A stretch of 15,376 bases of DNA from Candidatus Izemoplasma sp. (GTDB taxonomy: Bacteria; Bacillota_I; Bacilli_A; Izemoplasmatales; Izemoplasmataceae), in contig SKGI01000059.1 of NCBI GenBank assembly GCA_007117555.1, positions 1 to 15,376 on the forward strand, given 5' to 3'. Made by a program: the position numbers and the translations under genes. Each line of letters begins with the position of its first letter. Within the stretch, counting starts at the first letter, position 1. The notes under the pieces are model-generated. The model was not told where the DNA came from. It did not search any database and saw only the letters and a program-made list of their open reading frames with translations. Below, one piece after another: positions 1-6,904 of the stretch.

Positions 1-183
1 TTAAAAGAACGCTTAGACAGTCAGTTTAACCCTGACGGTTATAACATCGGTATCAACAACGGTAAAGCAGCCGGTCAAACAGTCTTTCATCTTCATGTCC
101 ACCTGATCCCCCGTTATGATGGGGACATGGAAAACCCGCGTGGTGGCGTGCGCGGCGTGATTCCACACAAACAAAAGTATTAA
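1..183 (+). CDS. HIT-family (histidine triad) nucleotide hydrolase, 3' end only
   Basis: The window opens inside this gene. The visible 60 residues are the C-terminal part of a HIT protein, ending at TAA 181-183. The histidine triad is FHLHVHLIPR at visible residues 29-38; its central His is the nucleophile that HIT enzymes use on nucleotide alpha-phosphates. The upstream GINNGKAAGQTV stretch is also typical of the family. Members act on AMP- or ADP-linked substrates such as diadenosine polyphosphates or adenosine phosphoramidates in the cytoplasm; the substrate here cannot be told. The short basic C-terminal tail and the length after the triad are normal for Bacillota members. The gene ends against a convergent membrane-protein gene and shares a hairpin with it. 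Confidence 0.92.
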   Translation, partial: LKERLDSQFNPDGYNIGINNGKAAGQTVFHLHVHLIPRYDGDMENPRGGVRGVIPHKQKY

Positions 184-212
184 AAAAACAGACCCTTAGG
201 TCTGCATTTTTT
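182..212. terminator. Bidirectional rho-independent terminator between convergent genes
   Basis: The stem is CAGACC (189-194) and GGTCTG (199-204) with loop CTTA. It is flanked by an A-run at 182-188 and a T-run at 207-212, so it can end transcription from both sides. The stop codon of the minus-strand gene (196-198) lies in the loop. Confidence 0.8.
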
Positions 213-690
213 CTGGTTTAATCTTACAAGCACCTTTATCGATGCTATAAAGAATATAAATCATGCTCAAAGCGATAAAAGCCAATAAGGCGACTTTCCA
301 CATCAAGTTACCCATCGGTAATACAATCGGGGTAAAGGCGATGCCTACTGCGGCTAAAAAGGCGACCACACATGGGGCACACCCAAATGTCAAAAGCGCA
401 AAAATGAATGATATGACAGGAATCGATGTGGCACCGCGTGGCTCTGATTTAGTCAACTTAAGTTTGATTTGACTTAAAGAAACCATAATGCTTGTCATCG
501 TAGCCATTAAAATGTTAAGCGTGATATGGACCGCAAAGAGCCCGCCACCGAGCTCACCTATCATCGCGCTAAGTGAACCAAATGATAAAATATCAAACAT
601 AGCATATAAAGTTTGTAATAGGATGAAAATCACCGCAAACACGATGAGATTGTTACGCTTGAATTGCTCTTTCCACACGACGGATAACAT
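196..690 (-). CDS. Four-helix membrane protein with intramembrane CAPC motif, function unknown
   Basis: This is a 164-residue hydrophobic protein with about four predicted membrane segments, near residues 14-34, 48-72, 90-115 and 126-148. I chose ATG 690 because AAGGAG at 704-699 sits 8 bases upstream; GTG 699 and ATG 696 are in frame but too close to that site. The striking feature is GCAPC at residues 103-107, a CxxC pair at the start of or within the third helix, followed by a Gly/Pro-containing hydrophobic stretch. CxxC pairs in membrane helices occur in thiol-redox carriers (CcdA/DsbD, VKOR types) and in metal transporters of the MerT type, but I do not recognise a specific family. The gene is divergent from the HTH regulator at 777 and converges on the HIT gene, so it appears to be a single-gene transcript. 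Confidence 0.75.
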   Translation of the reverse strand: MLSVVWKEQFKRNNLIVFAVIFILLQTLYAMFDILSFGSLSAMIGELGGGLFAVHITLNILMATMTSIMVSLSQIKLKLTKSEPRGATSIPVISFIFALLTFGCAPCVVAFLAAVGIAFTPIVLPMGNLMWKVALLAFIALSMIYILYSIDKGACKIKPEKMQT

Positions 691-719
691 CGTCATCACT
701 CCTTCATAGATAGTGTATC

Positions 720-764
720 ACAAGAAAACTTGTTTCGCGACCGTTTTGCTTGTATTCATACAAG
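720..764. promoter_or_regulatory. Two inverted repeats with ACAAG half-sites in a divergent promoter region (probable operators)
   Basis: The first repeat is ACAAG-AAAA-CTTGT at 720-733. The second is CTTGTA-TTCA-TACAAG at 749-764. A weak plus-strand promoter can be read as TTGTTT (730-735), a 17-base spacer and TATTCA (753-758), which would place one repeat over the -35 and the other over the -10. XRE-type regulators commonly bind such short palindromes and control their own gene; binding by the protein at 777-2036 is inference. Confidence 0.5.
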
Positions 765-776
765 GGAGAGGTAAAT

Positions 777-2036
777 ATGTCCCAGTTGATCGATCACAAT
801 TTCGCACTTAAAGTACGCATGTACCGGATCGAAAAAGGGTTAAGCTTGCGCGCACTCGCCGCTAAGATAGACCAATCTAAATCACTGCTTTCAGATATTG
901 AACGGGGCATCGCACCGGCCACTTTAAACACGGCAAAAAAGTTACAAAACGTATTGCAGTTTAAACATCAAGCAAACGTGCGCGGCCGCAAAGCGTTTGA
1001 AACAATCGCAAGGCAACTGCATGATCGCTTGGCCTTAGGGGATGACGAGGCGGCGCAAACATTTGCCCAAGCACTCGAGCATAAGTTAGATTTTTATACA
1101 CGCGGACCGTTTTGTATAGAATATTACATGATTATGTTGATGTACGCCTTGTTTACTGAAAAAAAACAAGTTGTCATTGAACCGTATTTCAAACGCCTTT
1201 ACGCTGTGCGTGACTTTCTTGATTCAACACGGAAACAGTACTTTCATTTACTGGCGGGATTTTACTACTTATATAAGTATGAGCTTGATGCAGTTGAACA
1301 GACGGTCAAGGTTTTACAAAAAGAAATGCTTGCGCCACTGCATGAAGGGTTTTGCCTCTATGTTGAAGCAATGGCTCATGTGTATGATTATCGCCGTTTT
1401 AAATCGGCACTTATAAGGTTTGAAAAAGCGAAGGCGCATTTTATTAGCTTGAACAACTTCTATTTCGTTATGCGCATTCGCGTTATGGAACAACGGCTGT
1501 ATGTCTATCGTCAAAATTTCTCGCGCTTTTGGCGTCTTCATGAAGAGACATCAAGCTATGCGCAAATTCATAATCATTATTTTCTTAAGCGAGACAACCT
1601 CGGTAACATACTAAGGTATCACTTAATTAAGGGCGACTATGCAGCACTTGATGCGCTGCTTGAATCCTATGACACTCGCCAACAAGTCGATCAGTTTATC
1701 CATATTTATGCTTTGTATCGATTAAAGCGGTACAAAGCAGCACAAGCACTCATTGAAACAATTGAGTTCAATCCCATTCCTAACGTCTTAAAGCCAATAC
1801 AATTAGGCGTCGAGACAATGGCACATTTAATCGCTACTAAACCTGAGAAAATTGATTTAGAGCGGTTGACAGCCTTTGCGGAGACAGCGTATGAAATGTC
1901 AAACTATCTCATGATTAGAATTTCTCATAAACTACTACTTGAAGCACTGCAAGCTAAAAGACATTATAAAGAAGCTTTATATTATGGTGAGCGACTGCTT
2001 CAAATTATGTGGGCTATGACAGGAGGGGTTCGATGA
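777..2036 (+). CDS. XRE-family HTH regulator with long helical (TPR-like) C-terminal region
   Basis: This 419-residue protein has an N-terminal Cro/C1-type helix-turn-helix at about residues 11-60 ([23 protein letters not shown] is the recognition region) and then about 350 residues of amphipathic helices rich in Tyr, Leu, Ala and Lys. The size and layout match the Rgg/PlcR/PrgX (RRNPP) class, in which TPR-like repeats bind a short peptide or another ligand and alter DNA binding. ATG 777 is chosen because GGGAGAGG at 764-771 precedes it; an earlier in-frame TTG at 750 falls inside an inverted repeat and lacks a site. It overlaps the next gene by 4 bases, so it is the first gene of an operon with the YjbQ-like and M48 genes. 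The upstream inverted repeats suggest autoregulation. The ligand and targets are unknown; assignment to the quorum-sensing class rests on architecture only. Confidence 0.85.
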   Translation: MSQLIDHNFALKVRMYRIEKGLSLRALAAKIDQSKSLLSDIERGIAPATLNTAKKLQNVLQFKHQANVRGRKAFETIARQLHDRLALGDDEAAQTFAQALEHKLDFYTRGPFCIEYYMIMLMYALFTEKKQVVIEPYFKRLYAVRDFLDSTRKQYFHLLAGFYYLYKYELDAVEQTVKVLQKEMLAPLHEGFCLYVEAMAHVYDYRRFKSALIRFEKAKAHFISLNNFYFVMRIRVMEQRLYVYRQNFSRFWRLHEETSSYAQIHNHYFLKRDNLGNILRYHLIKGDYAALDALLESYDTRQQVDQFIHIYALYRLKRYKAAQALIETIEFNPIPNVLKPIQLGVETMAHLIATKPEKIDLERLTAFAETAYEMSNYLMIRISHKLLLEALQAKRHYKEALYYGERLLQIMWAMTGGVR

Positions 2037-2449
2037 AACATTATCGAAAAGAACTATGGTTTGAAATGCCTTCAAGGCGCGGGTTATTAAATATAACGCC
2101 GCAAATCGAAAGCTGTTTACAAGAAAGTAAGATTCGTGAAGGGCTCTTATTATGCAATGCGATGCACATTACTGCCAGTGTGTTTATCAATGACGATGAA
2201 CCTGGGCTCCATGCAGATTTCGAGCAGTTTTTAGAACGGCTGGCACCGGAAAAGCCACACAGTCAGTATCGGCATAACACGTATGAAGATAATGCGGATG
2301 CGCATCTCAAACGGACAATCATGGGGCGTGAAGTGGTCGTAGCGGTGACACAAGGTACGCTAGATTTTGGCCCTTGGGAACAAATTTTCTACGGTGAGTT
2401 TGATGGTCAGCGTCGGAAACGTGTTTTAGTAAAAATAATCGGGGAGTAG
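2033..2449 (+). CDS. YjbQ/UPF0047 family protein (secondary thiamine-phosphate synthase-like)
   Basis: The 138-residue protein matches the single-domain UPF0047 family along its whole length. Family signatures are [18 protein letters not shown] (about residues 42-59), the [14 protein letters not shown] block after it, and the end block with TLDFGPW and [11 protein letters not shown]. The conserved His and Asp/Glu residues are present. E. coli YjbQ has weak thiamine-phosphate synthase activity, but the true role of the family is unsettled, so the enzyme name is provisional. ATG 2033 is chosen over in-frame ATG 2009 because AGGAGGGG lies 5 bases before it and because it gives the ATGA overlap with the regulator's stop, a sign of translational coupling. 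The M48 protease gene follows after 11 bases. Confidence 0.88.
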   Translation: MKHYRKELWFEMPSRRGLLNITPQIESCLQESKIREGLLLCNAMHITASVFINDDEPGLHADFEQFLERLAPEKPHSQYRHNTYEDNADAHLKRTIMGREVVVAVTQGTLDFGPWEQIFYGEFDGQRRKRVLVKIIGE

Positions 2450-2460
2450 AGGCGATTTCG

Positions 2461-3654
2461 ATGGCTCGGCTGCTATTTTTTCTGCTTTATATGGTGGGCG
2501 TGGTCTTGTTTAGAGTGTTTTTTCATTACTTAAATGCGACCGTCCAAAATACCCATAAAGACCAGCGTGTATATCAAGCTGCTCAAAGTCAGCAATGGAT
2601 TAATCTTGCGGCCTTGTTTGTCGTTTTTTTTGGTGTGGACCGACCCCTTGTTTTACAAGATATTCTAATCATACTTTTAGGCTGGTCGATGGCGACGTGG
2701 GTCGTAATGATCCGCTTTGATTCGATCCTTGATGGGCGTTTCATTGACCGGTTTTTTTATTATGTACGGACTTTCATGCTCAAAAGAGCGATTCCGCTCA
2801 TGTTAGTCACGCTCTTTACATACCTCTTTTTTGCCGGTGAACCGTGGTTGCCTTACCCCGTGATGGGGGTGTTGATTTTGATCATTATTGGGTTAGGCTA
2901 TACTATCCTCTTTACGCTTGTGGTGCCGCGCCTTTTTGATAAAAAAGCGTATGTGCGGCCGTTCGCCCCAAAACCACCTATACCAGAAAATCCAACAGTT
3001 TTTGTATTGAAAAGCCGCCGTTTAAGATTGCCAATCAACGCCTTATACACGGGTTTCTTTGGTCGCCATAGCATTTGGGTATCGCCGGCGTTACTAGCCA
3101 CTTTAAGCCACCATCAAATCGATGGCATCATTGCCCATGAAATCGGTCATCGCCGGGGGAAACATCTTATCGTACGGTTAGTTTTTTTAGTGTTTACAAT
3201 TGCCATCTTATTAGGGTGTGCCGCTTTGGCTTTTTCAAGTTCGTTGAGTCACCAACTCGGCTTTCCAAACACTTTCTTTTATCAACTCATGCTCTTTTTA
3301 ATGGTCTATCAGTTAGCGGAGACGTTTATAGAAAGTCTATTTTTTCGTTTGTCGCATAAACAGGAGTTTGCGGCAGATTGGCATGCGGCACAAATGGGAC
3401 GTGGAGCGGCGCTTGCTCAAGCGCTCTTTGTCATTGCCCACCATCAAGCAGAACCATTATTGCATCCTCTTTCAAGACGGTGGCAGTTCTCACATCCAGA
3501 TCATTCCGAACGTTTAGAAGCACTGCGTCATGTTGCGAACTTAGAAGCGGACTATGGCTTTGTCTTTGAATGCTATGTGAAACCTAAACGCCGACAAGCA
3601 ACCCCTATTAAGCCACCAGTTTTGACACCTTCTGAAGGTGAAAACCGCAGTTGA
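2461..3654 (+). CDS. M48 family (Ste24/HtpX-type) membrane zinc metalloprotease
   Basis: The 397-residue integral membrane protein has hydrophobic segments near residues 1-20, 46-75, 108-130, 132-155, 236-262 and 268-292. The zinc-binding HEIGH motif is at residues 226-230 (H226, E227, H230), and the third ligand E302 lies in EFAADWHA, with D306 four residues on as in this family. A SHPDHSERLEAL segment near residue 345 is the usual M48 C-terminal signature. The N-terminal membrane region plus the late HEXXH is the Ste24 layout rather than the shorter HtpX layout. The active site faces the cytoplasm or lies inside the membrane chamber in characterised members. It is the third gene after the XRE regulator, with a weak GAGG site before ATG 2461. 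No terminator is visible downstream, so read-through into the next gene is possible. The substrate is unknown; membrane-protein quality control or peptide processing are options. Confidence 0.9.
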   Translation: MARLLFFLLYMVGVVLFRVFFHYLNATVQNTHKDQRVYQAAQSQQWINLAALFVVFFGVDRPLVLQDILIILLGWSMATWVVMIRFDSILDGRFIDRFFYYVRTFMLKRAIPLMLVTLFTYLFFAGEPWLPYPVMGVLILIIIGLGYTILFTLVVPRLFDKKAYVRPFAPKPPIPENPTVFVLKSRRLRLPINALYTGFFGRHSIWVSPALLATLSHHQIDGIIAHEIGHRRGKHLIVRLVFLVFTIAILLGCAALAFSSSLSHQLGFPNTFFYQLMLFLMVYQLAETFIESLFFRLSHKQEFAADWHAAQMGRGAALAQALFVIAHHQAEPLLHPLSRRWQFSHPDHSERLEALRHVANLEADYGFVFECYVKPKRRQATPIKPPVLTPSEGENRS

Positions 3655-3677
3655 AATAGGTCGTATGTTTAAATCGC

Positions 3678-3706
3678 TTTGTACCGATGACATTTGATGA
3701 TATAAT
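3678..3706 (+). promoter_or_regulatory. Extended -10 promoter for the flavin-reductase/HTH gene
   Basis: TATAAT at 3701-3706 is preceded by TGA (3698-3700), giving an extended -10. A weak -35, TTGTAC, lies at 3679-3684 with a 16-base spacer. The start of transcription would fall near 3713, leaving a very short leader that begins almost at the ribosome binding site AAGGGGTG (3714-3721). Confidence 0.65.
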
Positions 3707-3726
3707 AGGGTATAAGGGGTGAAAGC

Positions 3727-4635
3727 ATGAAAACGAGTATTGCCACGGTACCACTGATTTATCCATTGCCTATGGCGATCGTTGGTGTGAAAAATGACAA
3801 GGGGACGTTTTTTTCGACCATTCGCAATTTAAATGTCATCAGTCAAGAACCAGCCATTTTTGGGATGGTTGTCGCCGATGAGCGGCATCTTCACAAACAA
3901 CTTAAAGTAGGCACGCAGTTTAGCCTGAATATGCCAACTACCACGATGATTGATAAAGCAGACTTATGTGCAAACGTTTCAAGTGAAGCATTCGACAAAT
4001 CAAGTTTGTTTGACACCGTTTTAGTGCAAGGCATTCCAGTCATTGAAACATGTCCAGTTGTGTTGCTTTCTGAAGTGACCGACACGATACGCATTGAAGA
4101 TCAAACCTTTTTCGTATGCAAAGTTCAAGAAACATTACTTGAAGAACGCCTGCCTATCGATGGCCACATACCATCACTAAATATTCTCGACCCGATATTA
4201 TATGGACTCGATGATAAGTACTATACAGTGGGTCGGGTCATTGGTAAGTCAAGTAAAGAAGGCGAATCACTGTATCGCAATGTGCGCAAGACGATGGCAC
4301 CACAACCCTATTCCTTTCATTTCAAGTATAAAATTTGTAAACTTAAGCACCAAGGTGTTTCTTACAAAGATTTATCTGATACATTTAACGTCTATCATGA
4401 AACGATTGAAGACTGGTATACGCTCTACACGCTTTTTGGTCGGAATGGGTTGACGAAAAAAATGGCGGATAAACTCGCAGCCACCCGTTTCACCAAAGCG
4501 CAAAAGGCTGAAATGGTGCGGCAAATCATCGAAGGGGAAAAAACGTATCGTGATGTCTGTGGTGAACATACCGTCAGCTTATCAAGGCTTAAAAACTGGG
4601 TCAAGAAAGCACGCAAAAAAGCACGCCAAACATAA
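3727..4635 (+). CDS. Flavin reductase-like (flavoredoxin) domain fused to two transposase-type HTH domains
   Basis: This is a single uninterrupted 302-residue protein with two unlike halves. Residues 1 to about 180 resemble the FMN-binding split-barrel flavin reductase/flavoredoxin family: a YPLPMAIVGV start, FSTIRNLNVIS, FSLNMPT near residue 65, a KADLCANVSS segment, and ECPV- and FFVCKV-like strands. Residues 195-242 and 254-298 are two helix-turn-helix units of the IS3 OrfA/HTH_29 kind (KICKLKHQGVSYKDLSDTFN and KAEMVRQIIEGEKTYRDVCG), ending in a basic tail. No transposase catalytic domain and no terminal inverted repeats are present. The first half suggests FMN binding or redox sensing and the second DNA binding, so a flavin-responsive regulator is a plausible inference but unproven. 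It has its own promoter and terminator and lies directly upstream of the proline operon. ATG 3727 follows AAGGGGTG at good spacing. Confidence 0.82.
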   Translation: MKTSIATVPLIYPLPMAIVGVKNDKGTFFSTIRNLNVISQEPAIFGMVVADERHLHKQLKVGTQFSLNMPTTTMIDKADLCANVSSEAFDKSSLFDTVLVQGIPVIETCPVVLLSEVTDTIRIEDQTFFVCKVQETLLEERLPIDGHIPSLNILDPILYGLDDKYYTVGRVIGKSSKEGESLYRNVRKTMAPQPYSFHFKYKICKLKHQGVSYKDLSDTFNVYHETIEDWYTLYTLFGRNGLTKKMADKLAATRFTKAQKAEMVRQIIEGEKTYRDVCGEHTVSLSRLKNWVKKARKKARQT

Positions 4636-4662
4636 GATCGGCTCTCAGCCGGTCTTTTTTTT
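4634..4662 (+). terminator. Rho-independent terminator after the flavin-reductase/HTH gene
   Basis: The stem GATCGGCT (4636-4643) pairs with AGCCGGTC (4647-4654), with one G-T pair and loop CTC, followed by eight T at 4655-4662. It starts right at the stop codon and separates this gene from the proline operon. Confidence 0.9.
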
Positions 4663-4703
4663 ACATGCCTATTTGAAACTTCTTTGGTTAGACAAAACCT
4701 ACA

Positions 4704-4732
4704 TTGTCGCTGTAAGCGCTTTATGATATAAT
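4704..4732 (+). promoter_or_regulatory. Promoter of the proline dehydrogenase operon
   Basis: TTGTCG (4704-4709), a 17-base spacer and TATAAT (4727-4732), with TGA at 4724-4726 making an extended -10. Transcription should start near 4739, about 25 bases before the first ATG at 4764. Confidence 0.8.
4711..4724. promoter_or_regulatory. Probable CcpA binding site (cre) within the proline operon promoter
   Basis: TGTAAGCGCTTTAT fits the cre consensus TGWAANCGNTNWCA at all but the last two positions, around the palindromic core AAGCGCTT. It lies between the -35 and -10 elements, centred about 21 bases before the predicted start, a position where CcpA represses. Catabolite repression of proline use is therefore inferred. 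Confidence 0.65.
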
Positions 4733-4763
4733 GTGTGCGTATAACAGTTGAATGAGGTGGCCT

Positions 4764-5069
4764 ATGCGTATACATCAACATCCCATTTTGTCATTCGATA
4801 AGCGAAAGACACTCAACTTCACGTATAACGGTCAAACGTTAGAAGGCTTTGAAGGGGATACCATTGCGTCTGCACTCCATGCACAAGGCATCAAAATGTT
4901 AAGTGAAAGCATCCATCTAAAACGCCCAAGGGGCTTTTATTGTGCCATTGGAAACTGTGCTTCATGTAATATGGTTGTTAATGGTGAGCCTAATGTTCGG
5001 ACGTGTATTACCCCACTTGAAGAAGGCATGGAGGTACGTTTGCAAGAAGGAAAGGGGCACATTCGATGA
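4764..5069 (+). CDS. HcnA-like [2Fe-2S] subunit of amino-acid (proline) dehydrogenase
   Basis: The 101-residue protein is a small ferredoxin-fold (Fer2_4 type) subunit. Cys60, Cys65, Cys68 and Cys81 form a complete C-x4-C-x2-C-x12-C set for one [2Fe-2S] cluster, and an EGFEGDTIASAL segment near residues 27-38 is usual in these domains. Homologous domains form HcnA of hydrogen cyanide synthase and the N-terminal part of the alpha subunit of archaeal dye-linked proline dehydrogenase PDH1. It should pass electrons from the FAD subunits. ATG 4764 is chosen over in-frame ATG 4752 because GAGGTGG at 4754-4760 serves it. It is the first gene of the operon, and its TGA overlaps the next ATG (ATGA at 5066-5069), so the two proteins are made together and probably act as one split alpha subunit. 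Confidence 0.87.
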   Translation: MRIHQHPILSFDKRKTLNFTYNGQTLEGFEGDTIASALHAQGIKMLSESIHLKRPRGFYCAIGNCASCNMVVNGEPNVRTCITPLEEGMEVRLQEGKGHIR

Positions 5070-6148
5070 AACAGGTTGAAGTGTTGATTATCGGCGCTGG
5101 ACCCGCGGGTTTGTCGGCTGCGGACATCTTGCTTGAGGCTGGAGCCTCGGTGGCGATAGTCGATCGCAGTGATCGCGTTGGCGGGCAACTGACCAAACAA
5201 ACACATATGTTTTTTGGTTCTCAAGCGCATTATGCATCCAAACGTGGGATTGATATTTTGACGATCTTATTTGATAAAATCAAGCACCACCCAAACTTGC
5301 ACATGTTTACGAATACAACCGTGGCTGGGTTGTACCCTGATAAAGTTGTAGCTTGCGTTCAAGAATCACGCTATTTCACTTTGCAAGCCAAAGCGATTAT
5401 TGTGGCGACGGGGGCTAGTGAAAAGTCATTGCCGTTTGAAAACAATGATTTGCCTGGCGTTTATGCAGCAGGCGCTGTTCAAACACTGATGAATGTTTAT
5501 GGTGTTAAACCTGGTGACAAAGTTTTAATGGTCGGTAGCGGCAACATCGGTCTAATCGTAACCTATCAACTGATGCAAGCGGGCGTCATCGTTCCGATGC
5601 TTGTTGAAGCTGCGGAGACGATTAGTGGTTACTTAGTGCACGCCTCAAAAATAAAACGACTTGGGGTGGATCTTCGCATGCGCACAAGTGTCAAACGTGC
5701 ACTCGGCACAAAACATGTAGAAGGCGCACAAATTTGGCAACTTGATGAACAGTGGCAAGGCATTCCTGGAACAGAAGAGACGATCCCTGTCGATACGATT
5801 TGTTTAGCGGTTGGGCTATCACCGCTAACTGAACTGCTCCAACAAATCGGTGCAGAAGTGACTTACATTAATGAACTCGGCGGCCATGTGCCGCGTTTAA
5901 ATGACCGGTTTGAAACGACCGTCGATGGCGTCTTCGCCTGTGGTGATGTTGCGGGAATTGAAGAAGCTTCGAGTGCGATGATTGCTGGGACGATTGCTGG
6001 GCTTGAAGCGGCTTTGAAACGGGGCTATAAGATTGAAAACGTCGCTGAGCGTCGCGCCAGTTTACATGCATCACTAGCGACACTCCGCAGTGGCCCACAT
6101 GCTGCAAAAATCCGTAAAGGACACGAGAAACTGGGGGTTAAGTCATGA
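5066..6148 (+). CDS. HcnB/PDH1-alpha-like FAD and nucleotide-binding subunit of proline dehydrogenase
   Basis: The 360-residue protein has the two-dinucleotide-binding-domain flavoprotein fold. FAD-binding GAGPAG is at residues 10-15 with D33 ending the second strand and GGQL just after. A second Rossmann motif GSGNIG is at 157-162, and the C-terminal FAD motif CGDVAGIEEAS begins at 292. In archaeal PDH1 the alpha subunit has this fold and the second nucleotide site holds ATP rather than NAD(P); whether that holds here is open. HcnB and PDH1-alpha proteins often carry extra iron-sulfur domains at one or both ends; here those parts are separate genes (the 2Fe-2S protein before it, the BFD-like protein two genes later), so the protein is shorter than the fused forms. 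It overlaps both neighbours by 4 bases. Confidence 0.87.
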   Translation: MKQVEVLIIGAGPAGLSAADILLEAGASVAIVDRSDRVGGQLTKQTHMFFGSQAHYASKRGIDILTILFDKIKHHPNLHMFTNTTVAGLYPDKVVACVQESRYFTLQAKAIIVATGASEKSLPFENNDLPGVYAAGAVQTLMNVYGVKPGDKVLMVGSGNIGLIVTYQLMQAGVIVPMLVEAAETISGYLVHASKIKRLGVDLRMRTSVKRALGTKHVEGAQIWQLDEQWQGIPGTEETIPVDTICLAVGLSPLTELLQQIGAEVTYINELGGHVPRLNDRFETTVDGVFACGDVAGIEEASSAMIAGTIAGLEAALKRGYKIENVAERRASLHASLATLRSGPHAAKIRKGHEKLGVKS

Positions 6149-6639
6149 TTGAAAAAACAGGCGTCCCATCAAAAGAAGCTGTCCTCGAACAATTTCCTGA
6201 GCGGATTGTTCTCGTGAAACCAAAAGCCATCATTGAATGTTATAAAGAGATTCCTTGTAATCCGTGTAGTACGAGCTGTCCTTTTGATGCGATTCATGTG
6301 CCTGAAGACATCAATGTCAGACCAACGATTGACTTTGATGCGTGCACAGGCTGTGGGATTTGTGTCTATCACTGTCCTGGTTTAGCCATCACAGTCATGC
6401 AAGTCAAAGATCAAAAAGTGATGATGAAAATTCCCTATGAATTCACGCCACTCCCAAAGGTCGGTGAACAACGTAATGTGCTTGACCGCTCAGGTGCGGT
6501 ATTGACCCAAGGCACCATCACTAAAGTTCAAACAAGTCCAAAACAAGAAAAAACGGCGCTCATTCATGTTGAAATGGATGCGGCGCACTTACATGACGCC
6601 ATAACCATCGAGGTGACCCATGGATCACATGAATCCTAA
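6145..6639 (+). CDS. 2x[4Fe-4S] ferredoxin subunit of the proline dehydrogenase (PdhF-like)
   Basis: The 164-residue protein has two four-cysteine sets: Cys32, 38, 41, 45 (C-x5-C-x2-C-x3-CP) and Cys67, 70, 73, 77 (C-x2-C-x2-C-x3-CP), enough for two [4Fe-4S] clusters. The region after residue 90 is a small beta-rich domain without cysteines, of a type seen in ferredoxins of amino-acid dehydrogenase complexes. It would carry electrons from the flavin subunits to an unknown acceptor. Its ATG overlaps the preceding stop, and its 3' end overlaps the next gene by 20 bases. The order alpha, ferredoxin, small Fe-S protein, beta is the order I recall for the archaeal pdhAFXB cluster. Confidence 0.87.
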   Translation: MIEKTGVPSKEAVLEQFPERIVLVKPKAIIECYKEIPCNPCSTSCPFDAIHVPEDINVRPTIDFDACTGCGICVYHCPGLAITVMQVKDQKVMMKIPYEFTPLPKVGEQRNVLDRSGAVLTQGTITKVQTSPKQEKTALIHVEMDAAHLHDAITIEVTHGSHES

Positions 6640-6904
6640 AGATATTATTATTTGTCGTTGTTCAGATGTGACGTTATTTGATCTATTTGAACTGTTTGAA
6701 CAAGGGTATCGTTCTTTTGAAGAGCTCAAGCGTATCAAACGGGTCGGGATGGGGCCGTGTCAAGCGAATACGTGTGGCAAGATGGTCCAATGGGAAATCG
6801 CGAAATATTTCAAGATACCGCTTGAAGAAGCGTTGTTTCATAACTTACGGCCCTTCACACTTGGCATTAAACTGAAACACATCAAGGAGGGAAGCGACAC
6901 ATGA
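6620..6904 (+). CDS. BFD-like [2Fe-2S] protein of the proline dehydrogenase complex (PdhX-like)
   Basis: The 94-residue protein matches the bacterioferritin-associated-ferredoxin-like (Fer2_BFD) fold. Cys12 and Cys14 (ICRCSDVT) and Cys47 and Cys52 (GMGPCQANTC) are the four cluster ligands, and the intervening helices are of normal length. In HcnB-type and LhpA-type subunits this domain is fused to the C-terminus of the FAD protein; here it is a free protein. ATG 6620 is preferred over ATG 6629 because GAGGTG at 6610-6615 is correctly placed for it, giving a 20-base overlap with the ferredoxin gene. Its stop overlaps the start of the beta subunit. Confidence 0.85.
   Translation: MDHMNPKDIIICRCSDVTLFDLFELFEQGYRSFEELKRIKRVGMGPCQANTCGKMVQWEIAKYFKIPLEEALFHNLRPFTLGIKLKHIKEGSDT

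Noticed and set aside
3665..3697. Ten-codon frame (ATG at 3665) between the M48 gene and the flavin/HTH gene, considered as a possible signal peptide
   Set aside because: No ribosome binding site, no hydrophobic leader, and it overlaps the -35/-10 region of the next promoter.
4309..4635. Remnant of an IS3-type insertion sequence
   Set aside because: The HTH pair is in frame with the flavin-reductase domain, the stop is followed at once by a terminator, and no terminal inverted repeats, target duplication or transposase catalytic frame are visible.
4425..4781. Open minus-strand frame of 118 codons across the flavin/HTH gene end and the proline promoter
   Set aside because: It runs through a strong plus-strand terminator and promoter, is antisense to a conserved HTH domain, and has no plausible start signal.
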